Of a stretch of DNA of 64,000 bases, positions 1 to 8,432 are shown piece after piece. Origin of the DNA: Labilibaculum sp. DW002 (GTDB taxonomy: Bacteria; Bacteroidota; Bacteroidia; Bacteroidales; Marinifilaceae); contig NZ_JAKJSC010000002.1 of assembly GCF_029029525.1 (NCBI RefSeq), positions 1 through 64,000 of the forward strand. Direction: 5' to 3'. Position 1 is the first letter of the stretch. Each line of letters begins with the position of its first letter. A model generated the notes under the pieces. That model was not told where the DNA came from, did not search any database, and saw only the letters and a list, made by a program, of their open reading frames with translations. The position numbers and the translations under genes were made by a program.

Positions 1-582
1 GCTCCAGTAGCTCCTGTTTTGGCAGATGCAACCGGTGAGTGTACAGCTACTGCTGTAGCACCAACTACAACGGATAATTGTTCAGGTGTAATTACAGGAA
101 CAACTAGTGATCCATTGACTTATAATACTCAGGGGACTCATGTAATAGCTTGGACGTTTGATGATGGAAATGGTAATTCAATTGTGGTTAATCAAAATGT
201 TGTTATTACTGATATTACAAATCCTGTTCTTGCTGATTTATCAGACCTTGCAATTGTTGATTGCGCGGAGGATGAAAGTGTTTTGCCACAGGTGAAGAGT
301 TTTACAGGAATGGATCTTCAATCTTCAAGATATACAGATAATTGTTCTGCAACTTTTGTTGTTCAATATAGTATACAATTACCTAATTCTTCCTTTGCAA
401 ATGCTTATGGTGTTCAAGCAATGGGAGCAGTATCATCTGCTGATCCTTCAGGTTATAGTTTTCCGGAAGGTGTCTCGACTGTTCATTTTAGAGTATTGGA
501 TGCTAGTGGAAATGTTTCAAATGTTAGAACATACACGGTTTCGGTAAATCATAAGCCGATTCCATCAGGAATAATTTATTAA
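1..582 (+). CDS. C-terminal end of a large HYR-like repeat surface protein (5' end outside window)
   Basis: The frame is open from base 1, so the gene begins upstream and only the last 193 codons are here. The visible part has a HYR-like (hyalin repeat, Ig-fold) unit: DNCSG, a GTHVIAWTFDDGNGN stretch and VVITDITNPV, the usual pattern of such extracellular adhesive repeats. A second, less regular unit follows with a DNCS motif near residue 115 of the fragment. It ends in HKPIPSGIIY, a tail resembling those of the small secreted proteins that follow it. No T9SS C-terminal domain is visible. The next gene starts 18 bases after the stop, so co-transcription is likely. The function is inferred to be a cell-surface or adhesin-like subunit; the total length is unknown. 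Confidence 0.75.
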   Translation, partial: APVAPVLADATGECTATAVAPTTTDNCSGVITGTTSDPLTYNTQGTHVIAWTFDDGNGNSIVVNQNVVITDITNPVLADLSDLAIVDCAEDESVLPQVKSFTGMDLQSSRYTDNCSATFVVQYSIQLPNSSFANAYGVQAMGAVSSADPSGYSFPEGVSTVHFRVLDASGNVSNVRTYTVSVNHKPIPSGIIY

Positions 583-600
583 AAATTAAATATAGTCAAC

Positions 601-1290
601 ATGAAAACAAATTTTACAAAACTTTTAAGCGTATGCTTCTTCCTACTCCTTGGATATACCGCCTCTGGTCAGACGGATAATCAGAGTGTTGGGGCAACAA
701 ACGTTTATACTGTTACTCCAGAGAGTGGAAGTAATGGTTTATTATGGGCCATATCGGGAACGCAAGGCACTGACTGGAGTGTTACTGCAGGATCATTAAC
801 TTCAGCTTCAATTACAGTAGTCTGGATGAAACCAGGGACTTACAACATGACTTTCACAGAAACGGAGAGTCATACAGGTGCAACTTGTTCTACCACACAA
901 AGCTTAACTGTAATAGTTGATGCTGACTTTAGTGTTGCAATTGCTGATGCTACGATTTCAGGATCTACGATTACTGAGAGTTGTGCGACAGGGTCAACTG
1001 GAAACACTGATGTTACTTACACTCTAACTAAAACAAATGGATCGGAAAATTGGACATTTGATTATACAACAAATGGGTTAGCTTCTGAAATTACAGGTGA
1101 TGATGTTGCAGCGACAGGTGCAACTTATGATCTAATAATTTCTTTAACTAATACTGCTGATGGTAGTGATCAAATTTTCACAGTAGAAATTACTGATGTG
1201 AAGGATAGTTTTGGCAATCCTGCTGGTGATGTTAGTGCAAATAGTGTTACTATTTACGGAGTGCCAAATACAAGTGTAATTGGATATTAA
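601..1290 (+). CDS. Small secreted Ig-like protein, paralog 1 of the array
   Basis: 229 residues with a signal peptide ending near YTASGQ (about residue 24). The mature protein has two parts. The first is a PKD/Ig-like half with a W core, then VVWMKPGTYNMTFTETE and a Cys. The second half opens with a Cys (TESCATG) and holds ENWTFDY. The tail is GVPNTSVIGY. The same plan recurs in the four genes after it and in the N-terminus of the protein at 4571-7093. There is no T9SS sorting domain, lipobox or membrane segment beyond the signal peptide. It is probably one cistron of a long operon. I do not recognise a named family; a structural subunit of a surface assembly is my inference. Confidence 0.8.
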   Translation: MKTNFTKLLSVCFFLLLGYTASGQTDNQSVGATNVYTVTPESGSNGLLWAISGTQGTDWSVTAGSLTSASITVVWMKPGTYNMTFTETESHTGATCSTTQSLTVIVDADFSVAIADATISGSTITESCATGSTGNTDVTYTLTKTNGSENWTFDYTTNGLASEITGDDVAATGATYDLIISLTNTADGSDQIFTVEITDVKDSFGNPAGDVSANSVTIYGVPNTSVIGY

Positions 1291-1309
1291 TAGCATAAAA
1301 TAAATCGAT

Positions 1310-2119
1310 ATGAAATCTCTTTTTAAACTTTTAATGGTTTTTGTTGGAGTATTAGTATTTACTAATATTCAAGCACAAAATACAGGTATTGCTCCTTATG
1401 TAGGATCAACACACCCATATACTATCACAAAAAGTAGTATAGCAGGAACAACTTTAGCTTGGAGTGTAACCTCAGGTTCTGCTGGTGCAGAATATAATTT
1501 TATTGGTGCTACCGATGGAGTTACTGCCAATGTAGAATGGTTAGTTGCTGGTACATATATTTTACAAGTAGTTGAAACTAGAACTGATGTTACTCCAGCT
1601 TGTCCAACGACACGTCAGATTTCTGTTACTGTGACTGCAAATACATTTGATGTTGTTACTGCTTTAGCATCGGCTGCTACTGATTGTGCGACAGTTTCAA
1701 ATCCAGTTGTAGATATTTCTGCAGATGGAAATAATACAGATGATGTATTTGGTACAACCAGTAGAGAATATACTGTTAGTATGGCAGGTGGTGACCCAAC
1801 AAAAACATGGTCATTTGATTACGCTATTAGCGACATTGCAACTTCAGATAAGGTAACTGGTGTTCTTGTAAATGGAGCGGCTGCACTGACAGGTACAATT
1901 AACGTTCCTGCAAACACTGCTTCCCAAACAATAACGGTTGTGTATAGCACAAATAAAAACACTTTAGGCACTAACGGACAAGATCCAGATATTTCAATTG
2001 CACTTACTATTACTAATGGACAAGATGAATTAGGAACGCCAGATAGTAATGCAGCAAATGATGTTGCCACTTATATTGTGAATGCTGTTCCAGCAACTAC
2101 AGGTATTACAACTGACTAA
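1310..2119 (+). CDS. Small secreted Ig-like protein, paralog 2 of the array
   Basis: 269 residues with a signal peptide ending at NIQAQ (about residue 23). The mature start carries GSTHPYTI, followed by a W core, VEWLVAGTYILQVVETR, then a Cys and TTRQISVTV. The second half has TDCATV and KTWSFDYAI. The tail is AVPATTGITTD. All these landmarks match paralogs 1, 3, 4 and 5 in order, including the two Cys that could form a disulfide across the two halves. The gap to the previous stop is 19 bases. No export signal other than the Sec leader is visible. The function is unknown; it is likely a stoichiometric component of the same structure as its neighbours. Confidence 0.8.
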   Translation: MKSLFKLLMVFVGVLVFTNIQAQNTGIAPYVGSTHPYTITKSSIAGTTLAWSVTSGSAGAEYNFIGATDGVTANVEWLVAGTYILQVVETRTDVTPACPTTRQISVTVTANTFDVVTALASAATDCATVSNPVVDISADGNNTDDVFGTTSREYTVSMAGGDPTKTWSFDYAISDIATSDKVTGVLVNGAAALTGTINVPANTASQTITVVYSTNKNTLGTNGQDPDISIALTITNGQDELGTPDSNAANDVATYIVNAVPATTGITTD

Positions 2120-2147
2120 TTAAAAACTCTGATAAAATTAATATATC

Positions 2148-3002
2148 ATGAAAAGATTATTAAAAATTACTCTAGTTCTTGCAATTTCTTTAATTGCATT
2201 TGGAACATACGCACAGGATGCTACTCATGCAGTAGGTTCGGTACATAAATTCAAAACAAATGTAGATGGTAGTAATGTGCATTTAGGAGATCACGTTGGC
2301 AACACCTATACTTGGGCTGTTTATCAAGCGGATGGTACAACAGCAGCTGTTGATAATACTGATTTCACTTTCACTACTGCAGATAATGGACTTAATATCA
2401 ATACTACAGATATCCAGTGGTTACAAGCGGGTACTTTTTATGTAGAGGTAACTGAAGCAAATGCTGCAGGAGCCTGTACAACATTAAGAAGATTACAGAT
2501 TTTAGTTTCTGCTAGTGCTCTTGATTTGGCAGTGATTGCTTCTGATAATGTTGGAGCAACGATTACGGGAGCTGCATTGACAGATTGTAATGATATGAGT
2601 GGTAAAGTTATAGCAAATGCTGCTGTTGATTTTGGAACTACGACTCGTTATTTTACTGTGAAAATGACAACTGATACGCAGCCATGGACAACAGGGGCTT
2701 GGGGATTTAAATTCACGACTTCTGTAGCTTCAACAGTTACGTCTTCAGCTGGAGGGACAGTAACTGGTTCTGATGTTGCAGTTGCTTTAGGAACGTCTGA
2801 AGTTGTATTAACTGTTGTTACAGCTAACACACCAGGTGTATCGCCAGCAAGTGATATTACTTTAAATCTTGTTGCTACTGATGCATTTATTACAACTGGT
2901 GCTGGAAATACAAATGAAGATGGAGCTAACTTAGCTAATAACACATCAGAATCATTCGTAATAACAGCATCACCAGAAACTAATGTGATTACTATTGACT
3001 AA
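2148..3002 (+). CDS. Small secreted Ig-like protein, paralog 3 of the array
   Basis: 284 residues, the longest of the small paralogs. The signal peptide ends at GTYAQ (about residue 23). Landmarks in order: GSVHKFKT, NTYTWAVY, IQWLQAGTFYVEVTEA, a Cys followed by TTLRRLQILV, then LTDCNDMS and GAWGFKFTT. It closes with ASPETNVITID, the array's Pro-x-Thr/Ser tail. Composition is rich in Thr, Ala and Val and low in Lys, as is common for beta-rich secreted proteins. A strong hairpin (3036-3061) lies just downstream, before the next paralog, so expression of upstream and downstream cistrons may differ. The function is unknown. Confidence 0.8.
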   Translation: MKRLLKITLVLAISLIAFGTYAQDATHAVGSVHKFKTNVDGSNVHLGDHVGNTYTWAVYQADGTTAAVDNTDFTFTTADNGLNINTTDIQWLQAGTFYVEVTEANAAGACTTLRRLQILVSASALDLAVIASDNVGATITGAALTDCNDMSGKVIANAAVDFGTTTRYFTVKMTTDTQPWTTGAWGFKFTTSVASTVTSSAGGTVTGSDVAVALGTSEVVLTVVTANTPGVSPASDITLNLVATDAFITTGAGNTNEDGANLANNTSESFVITASPETNVITID

Positions 3003-3035
3003 ATATTGTAAAGTTTGTTGACTTACATATAGAAT

Positions 3036-3061
3036 CCTTCCCGGATTTCGATCCGGGAAGG
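3036..3061 (+). promoter_or_regulatory. Perfect 11-bp hairpin with TTCG loop inside the paralog operon
   Basis: An 11-base stem, CCTTCCCGGAT paired with ATCCGGGAAGG, closes a TTCG tetraloop. It is much more GC-rich than its surroundings. No T-run follows (TAATTCAAAC), so it is not a standard intrinsic terminator. It lies between two paralogs on the same strand. It could be an attenuator, an RNA-processing or mRNA-stability element that sets relative amounts of the proteins on either side; the role is inferred. Confidence 0.6.
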
Positions 3062-3088
3062 TAATTCAAACATAAAAAATAGAAAGAT

Positions 3089-3838
3089 TTGTTAAAAGGT
3101 ATACTACATAAAATTCTGATTGTCATTGTCTTTACAATGATGGCTTTGGCTTCTGCTAAGGCACAGAGTCCGTATGTAATATTGCCTGGAAGTACGCATA
3201 AACTTACAATAACAAATCATGTTGGGAATACTTATGAATGGAATGTTTATAAAGTAACTGATTGGGCAGATCAAAAAGATGCTCTTTTAGCTGACAATGA
3301 TGGATTAGGTGGGGATGATGACTTTTTATTTGTTGGGGGAGAATTTAAAAACGCGGAAGTTGACATTACCTTTTTAAATGAGGGGAAATATTATGCAATT
3401 GTAGAGGAGTTTAATTCAGGAACTAATTTCTGTTCTTCTCGTAGAGCAATACCTATAGAGGTGTTTGGAAATGAGGCGACAATTGCATTTAAAAATTTAA
3501 CATCAGATGATTGTGCTGATACTGATCCACAATTTGCTACAGAATTGGTAGCGATGTTTAATTCCGGTACCGAGTTGCCAGAATCACAATACCCGATTAC
3601 AGTTAACTATCGATTAGATGGAGATACTGCTGATCGAACTGCAATTGTAAATTTTGCAGATAAAATGCTCCAAGTGGTGGGCATTATTGAAAATGAAATT
3701 AATGATACAACAAATCATATAAGCATAACAAGTGCGACCAATAGTTATGGAGGGATTTTGAAAATAGTTCCTGGTCAAGAAGTACATACAAGAGAAATTT
3801 ATAAGAAACCTATTATATCAACGATACAATTAAACTAA
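3089..3838 (+). CDS. Small secreted Ig-like protein, paralog 4 of the array (TTG start)
   Basis: 249 residues. The TTG start is chosen because it gives a complete signal peptide (MLKGILHK to ASAKAQ, about residue 26) whose first residues match the MLRTLLHK leader of the gene at 4571; no ATG serves as well. Landmarks: PGSTHKLTI, NTYEWNVYKV, VDITFLNEGKYYAIVEE, a Cys with SSRRAIPIEV, then SDDCADTD. The usual W-x-F-x-Y element of the second half is not obvious here. The tail is KKPIISTIQLN. It begins 28 bases after the 3036-3061 hairpin and ends 6 bases before the next gene. The function is unknown. Confidence 0.75.
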   Translation: MLKGILHKILIVIVFTMMALASAKAQSPYVILPGSTHKLTITNHVGNTYEWNVYKVTDWADQKDALLADNDGLGGDDDFLFVGGEFKNAEVDITFLNEGKYYAIVEEFNSGTNFCSSRRAIPIEVFGNEATIAFKNLTSDDCADTDPQFATELVAMFNSGTELPESQYPITVNYRLDGDTADRTAIVNFADKMLQVVGIIENEINDTTNHISITSATNSYGGILKIVPGQEVHTREIYKKPIISTIQLN

Positions 3839-3844
3839 ACTACT

Positions 3845-4528
3845 ATGAAACTGACTAAAATATTTGGAGTACTATTTATTAGCTTAATAGCATTTGTGGG
3901 AACTGCTAATGCACAAGATCAAACGGTGACTATCAACACGACTCATACTTATAATGTTGATGCTGTTGCAGGAGTAACATACACATGGGCTACAACAGGA
4001 GGTACAAGTACTGATTTAGTGGCTCAAACCGGAAATTCCATAACAATAGTTTGGGATGCGGCAGGAACCTTTGATTTAACAGTTTTTGGAACCGATGCTA
4101 ACGGCTGTTTAACTGAAACAAGAACATCTGAAATTGAAGTTGTAGGAGCAGCTACTGTAATGTTTGCTAATGCACCAGCAAATGATGCTGTTATTGATTG
4201 TTCTCCTCTATTAGGTGGAGCTATTACGACAAGTAATTTTACAGTTGAATTTACTGGCGGAGTTGCACCATTTGATTTAGAGTATGAAATTACTGCAATT
4301 GATGGAACTAAAACAACTCAAAATGTTTCAATGGCTGCAAGTGGAACTATTTCTATCGATGATTGGGAAAATGTATCAGGTGGTGATGAAACTGTAAGTA
4401 TTCAATTGATTAGCGCGACTACTTCTGATGGAGGTACTGTGACAGTTGATCCTGATGTTGCCGATAATACAAGAAGTGTTACTGTTCATTCTAAGCCAAC
4501 AATTTCAGGTGCAATTACGCTTAACTAA
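3845..4528 (+). CDS. Small secreted Ig-like protein, paralog 5 of the array
   Basis: 227 residues with a signal peptide ending at GTANAQ (about residue 24). Landmarks: NTTHTYNVD, VTYTWATT, ITIVWDAAGTFDLTVFGTD, NGCLTETRTSEIEV, VIDCSPL and APFDLEYEI. It ends SKPTISGAITLN. The first half is the closest of the set to a classical PKD domain (Y-x-W ... W-x-x-x-G-T-F). Spacing to the next gene is 42 bases with no terminator, which supports co-transcription with the type B sorting-domain protein downstream. The function is unknown; it is probably exported together with its paralogs. Confidence 0.8.
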   Translation: MKLTKIFGVLFISLIAFVGTANAQDQTVTINTTHTYNVDAVAGVTYTWATTGGTSTDLVAQTGNSITIVWDAAGTFDLTVFGTDANGCLTETRTSEIEVVGAATVMFANAPANDAVIDCSPLLGGAITTSNFTVEFTGGVAPFDLEYEITAIDGTKTTQNVSMAASGTISIDDWENVSGGDETVSIQLISATTSDGGTVTVDPDVADNTRSVTVHSKPTISGAITLN

Positions 4529-4570
4529 TAAAATAACAATTGCGTTTTAAATAATTTTAATAAAATATAG

Positions 4571-7093
4571 ATGTTAAGAACTTTACTACATAAAACACTG
4601 CTTACTGCAATAGCCATCCTTCTTGGAGGATTGGCTGCTGTGGCGCAGCAGTATGTAGTTAAAGGAACTTCGCTTAATTTTAAGGTGGAGGAAGTTGCTG
4701 GCTATGCATATCATTGGTCAGTAACGCATACATCTAAAGGTTCTGTGGCATATCTTGCTTCAAAAACTTTTGAATCTGATAATTATGTATTTGATACGGA
4801 AGGTACATATGAAGTTAAGGTATATCCAGAGGATTTAGGAACACATTGTTTTGGAGATGCATTAATCATGCTAGTAGTTGTTGATGGCGCTGCCCCAACA
4901 GCTGAGTTTGATGAATTAGAGGTACCATATGTTTGTGCAGCAAACAACGGTGGTGATGGAAATGGTAAGATTAATATTACAGTAAAATATACTGGACCGA
5001 AACCATGGACGTTTAAATATTCTGTTGATCGTGCACCTGCTGAAATGCCAGTCGGAGCAGATGAATTATATGTTAATGAATTTGAATTCGAATTAGAAAT
5101 TCCGAATACAACCGGTAAAACTCATCGAGCTGAAATCTTATTAGTGGAAGCAAAGACACTATCAGGAATTGCAGTTGCTGAAGATTTACCAAATCAAACT
5201 TTAGAAGTAGATGTATTGGCTCTTCCGAATACTTTATTTGGAGATTTTACTCCAGTAATTCAGGCAGGAACAATTCAAACCTATACAGCTACAATTGAAA
5301 AGAACGAAAATTACGAAATATTTGTTCCTACTGGAGCTACAGTAATATCTGAATCAACTAAGAAGCTAAGTGATAAGTTCCACAGCGAATTAACATTTGA
5401 TGTACAATGGGGAACAACATTAGGTGATTATCAAATTAAATTAATTGAACGTACAGCTTTTGATTGTGCAGGAGATACAATTTATGCAGATATAACATTA
5501 GTTGAGTCATTTGTTGTTAGTTTGGGTAGTGATATAGAAATTTGTGAAGGAGAAAGTGCAACATTGACTCCTACTATCGATTTTGATGGTAATTATACTT
5601 ACTTATGGTCAGATGGATCTACAGGTTCTACTTTATCAGTTACTGAAAATGGAACTTATTCTGTAACAGCAACAGATTCGGATACAGGAAAATCTTCTTC
5701 TGCGACTGTAAATGTTACAGTATATAATAAACCAGTTGTAGATCTTGGTCCAGATTATGTTTTGGCTGATTCGGAAACGAAAGTATTGGATGCCGGAAAT
5801 GCTGGAATGACTTACTTGTGGTCTACTGGAGATACTGATCAAACTATAACTGTAGGTACAAGTGCTACCTATAGTGTTGAAGTTACAAATTCAAATTCTT
5901 GTGTTGGAACTGATGAGATTATCATCTCGAGTGTGAATGATATGTTTGCCATTAATCTTGGAGAGGATATGAATATTTGTGTTGGCGATGAAGTTATTTT
6001 AAATCCAAATCCAACAATATCTCAAACGTATACTTATTTATGGTCCAATGGAGCTTCAACATCAACCTTAACAGTTACTGAATCTGGTATTTATTCTGTG
6101 ACATTAATGGATGGTGCAGGCAATGAAAAAACAGATGAAATAGAAGTAACTGTTAATGCATTACCAATTGTTGATTTAGGAGATGATATCGTATTGTATG
6201 ATGGTGAAACAGCAGATTTAGATGCAGGTAATCCAGGTTCTACTTACGATTGGAATACAGGTGAAAACAGCCAAATAATAACTGTTACTGACGAGAATAT
6301 ATATTCTGTAGAAGTAACCAATGAATTTGGATGTAAGAAAGCTGGAGAGATTAGTGTTGATAGAAGAGATGGTCATAAATTCTCTGTTGATTTAGGTGGT
6401 GATATTGAAATTTGTGAAGGTGATAGAGTTTATCTTGAAGCAAGCATTGATAGAACATTTAGTTCAGATCCTACTTACAAGTGGATTCCTTCAGAATCTA
6501 CAGAAAAAGGAATATTTGTTGATAAATCTGGTAAATACTGTGTTGATGTAACAGATCCATTCGGAAATGTTGAACAAGATTGTATTGAGCTGACTGTTAA
6601 TTCTTCTCCAATAGTTGATTTAGGGGATGACCTAACTGTTGAAGCAGGTGAGATTGTAACATTGGATGCTGAAAATGATGGAAGTTTTTACAAGTGGTCT
6701 ACAGATGATATTTCGCAAACCATAGCTGTTGAACAGGCTGGTGAATATTGGGTAGAGGTTACCAACCAGCAAAGATGTATGGGTAGAGATACTATTCTAG
6801 TTAGCTTTCCAGAAGGTGATCAGTTTGTAGGATTAGCCACAGGATTCTCTCCAAATGGTGATGGCGAAAATGATATTCTATTCGTAAGAGGAAATAATAT
6901 TAGTGCTATGAATTTGATTATTTATAATCGATTAGGACATAAGATATTCCAATCTAATAGACAAGATGTAGGTTGGGACGGAACCTTCCGTGGACAAAAA
7001 CAAGATATGGATGTTTACGTTTATTTCTTACAAGTAACCTTCTTAGATGGTACATCTGTGCAAAAGCGCGGAAATGTTACACTATTGTATTAA
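4571..7093 (+). CDS. T9SS type B (gliding-motility-associated C-terminal) Ig-repeat surface protein
   Basis: 840 residues. The signal peptide ends at LAAVAQ (about residue 26). Residues about 27-220 repeat the module of the five small proteins upstream (YAYHWSV, a Cys, KPWTFKY, LALPNTLFGDF). Residues about 315-750 hold six Ig-like units, each starting with LG-x-D; odd units carry ICEG/ICVG and even units lack the Cys. The last about 85 residues are a type B T9SS sorting domain (ATGFSPNGDGENDILF, IYNRLGHKIF, WDGTFRG, KRGNVTLLY). Proteins with this domain cross the outer membrane through the T9SS and need a PorP/SprF-type partner, which is the next gene. It likely forms the anchored or exported end of a surface structure including the small paralogs. 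Confidence 0.88.
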   Translation: MLRTLLHKTLLTAIAILLGGLAAVAQQYVVKGTSLNFKVEEVAGYAYHWSVTHTSKGSVAYLASKTFESDNYVFDTEGTYEVKVYPEDLGTHCFGDALIMLVVVDGAAPTAEFDELEVPYVCAANNGGDGNGKINITVKYTGPKPWTFKYSVDRAPAEMPVGADELYVNEFEFELEIPNTTGKTHRAEILLVEAKTLSGIAVAEDLPNQTLEVDVLALPNTLFGDFTPVIQAGTIQTYTATIEKNENYEIFVPTGATVISESTKKLSDKFHSELTFDVQWGTTLGDYQIKLIERTAFDCAGDTIYADITLVESFVVSLGSDIEICEGESATLTPTIDFDGNYTYLWSDGSTGSTLSVTENGTYSVTATDSDTGKSSSATVNVTVYNKPVVDLGPDYVLADSETKVLDAGNAGMTYLWSTGDTDQTITVGTSATYSVEVTNSNSCVGTDEIIISSVNDMFAINLGEDMNICVGDEVILNPNPTISQTYTYLWSNGASTSTLTVTESGIYSVTLMDGAGNEKTDEIEVTVNALPIVDLGDDIVLYDGETADLDAGNPGSTYDWNTGENSQIITVTDENIYSVEVTNEFGCKKAGEISVDRRDGHKFSVDLGGDIEICEGDRVYLEASIDRTFSSDPTYKWIPSESTEKGIFVDKSGKYCVDVTDPFGNVEQDCIELTVNSSPIVDLGDDLTVEAGEIVTLDAENDGSFYKWSTDDISQTIAVEQAGEYWVEVTNQQRCMGRDTILVSFPEGDQFVGLATGFSPNGDGENDILFVRGNNISAMNLIIYNRLGHKIFQSNRQDVGWDGTFRGQKQDMDVYVYFLQVTFLDGTSVQKRGNVTLLY
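5517..6830 (+). repeat. Six in-frame Ig-like repeats arranged as three pairs
   Basis: Within the type B protein, about 72-residue units begin near codons 317, 390, 460, 533, 605 and 680 with the pattern LG-x-D. Units 1, 3 and 5 have IC-E/V-G and a Y-x-W core. Units 2, 4 and 6 have VDLG-D/P-D, a W-S-T-G or W-x-T core and no IC motif. The alternation suggests a duplicated two-domain block. Confidence 0.7.
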
Positions 7094-7199
7094 TATAGTT
7101 GATGAATAAAGTAAATTTTTACTGTTAAGTTTCATCATATTAATTATATTTAACCCCAAATAATTTGTCCCCAAAAATTAAATGTAAAATAAAAAAATC

Positions 7200-7231
7200 A
7201 ATTTGGGTAATAGGCAATTATTACCCAAATT
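7200..7231 (+). terminator. 13-bp inverted repeat between the type B protein and PorP/SprF gene
   Basis: AATTTGGGTAATA (7200-7212) pairs perfectly with TATTACCCAAATT (7219-7231) around a 6-base loop; TTATATTTTTG follows. It could end the upstream operon. A -7-like TATTTTTG sits at 7234-7241, so it could equally be an operator for the downstream gene. Which of the two it is cannot be decided from sequence. Confidence 0.45.
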
Positions 7232-7299
7232 TATATTTTTGCCTGGGTTTTTTCGTCATTGTGTTAATATGATACTTTCATGACAAAAAGCCCCTAAAA

Positions 7300-8364
7300 T
7301 TGCGTATGAGGAAGAGTTTAATAGTTCTAATACTTATGTTGTTATATGGTGGCTCTAAAGTCTCCGCTCAACGTGTGCACTCTTCTCAATTCTATTCTGT
7401 ACCATTATTGTTAAATCCAGCACTGACTGGTAATTCTGATTATAACCTTCGTGGTGGGATGAATTATCGTAATCAATGGAACTCAGTTACTACTCCTTTT
7501 GTTTCTCAAGCTGTTTTTATCGATGGTAAGTTATCTACTCAATTGTTAAGCTCTTCATGGCTTGGTGTTGGAGGAATGATTTTTAATGACAAAGCAGGTG
7601 AGGGAAGTTTGAAAACAACTCAGGTTATGCTTGCCGGTTCCTTAAATAAAAGTTTGAACGCTGGAAACACACTATTTATTCATGCCGGTTTGGGTGTGGA
7701 GATGGTAAATAAATCAGTTGATTACAACAAGCTAGTTTTCGATAACCAGTGGACAGGAACAATATTTGATCCTAACGAGGAAAGTTTTGAGATACCTAAA
7801 TCTCAATCTTTATTCTATGCTGATTTTTCTGCAGGAGGTATGATAACCTATTTTAGAGGGAAATCAAAATACTTCATGGGGGTTGCTGTTAGTCATTTGA
7901 ACCAACCAAATGAGTCCTTCTATGAGATTACAAACAATCTGAAGAGACGCTTTGCTTGGCACGGAGGTGTAGAGTCAAGATTAACGCCACGATTGTATGT
8001 GAAGCCTGAGATAATGCATACAACAGAAAAAGATGCCAATGAGTGGATTGCAGGTGCAAATTTCATGATGTTGTATGGAGAAAAAGGAACCATTCTTCAC
8101 TACGGTTTATGGTATCGATTTACACAGGATATTATTCCAACCTTTGGATATGAGAAAAAACGTTTAAAACTGATGATCAGTTACGATGTTAATATTTCAG
8201 ATTTACAAGCAGCTTCTTCTAATCGTGGAGGTCTAGAGATATCACTTACCTATAATTACAATTACTCTAACCCTAGAGAAATTCGTAAGTTAAAACGACG
8301 TCAAAAAGTTAAGAAACTTGGCGATAAGGCAATTTCTTGCCCTAAATTCTCACACGAAGACTAA
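7300..8364 (+). CDS. PorP/SprF family type IX secretion outer-membrane protein
   Basis: 354 residues with a signal peptide ending near SKVSAQ. The family motif is at the mature N-terminus: a short segment ending in FYSVPLLLNPALTGN, then the beta-rich body (GMNYRNQW near residue 53, GVGGMIFND near 89, FSAGGMITYF) and a basic C-terminus (RKLKRRQKVKK). PorP/SprF proteins are outer-membrane beta-barrels needed for secretion or attachment of specific type B sorting-domain proteins, SprF for SprB being the named example. Directly following a type B protein, this is most likely its dedicated partner. The start has MRMRK with two adjacent possible Met; the first is taken. The C-terminal basic extension of about 30 residues is somewhat unusual. 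Confidence 0.88.
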   Translation: MRMRKSLIVLILMLLYGGSKVSAQRVHSSQFYSVPLLLNPALTGNSDYNLRGGMNYRNQWNSVTTPFVSQAVFIDGKLSTQLLSSSWLGVGGMIFNDKAGEGSLKTTQVMLAGSLNKSLNAGNTLFIHAGLGVEMVNKSVDYNKLVFDNQWTGTIFDPNEESFEIPKSQSLFYADFSAGGMITYFRGKSKYFMGVAVSHLNQPNESFYEITNNLKRRFAWHGGVESRLTPRLYVKPEIMHTTEKDANEWIAGANFMMLYGEKGTILHYGLWYRFTQDIIPTFGYEKKRLKLMISYDVNISDLQAASSNRGGLEISLTYNYNYSNPREIRKLKRRQKVKKLGDKAISCPKFSHED

Positions 8365-8432
8365 ATTCAGTTATCAGTTGAACTTGCGTAATTTTGTTCA
8401 TGGCTAACTGTTCTCTGTTCACTGCTCACTGT

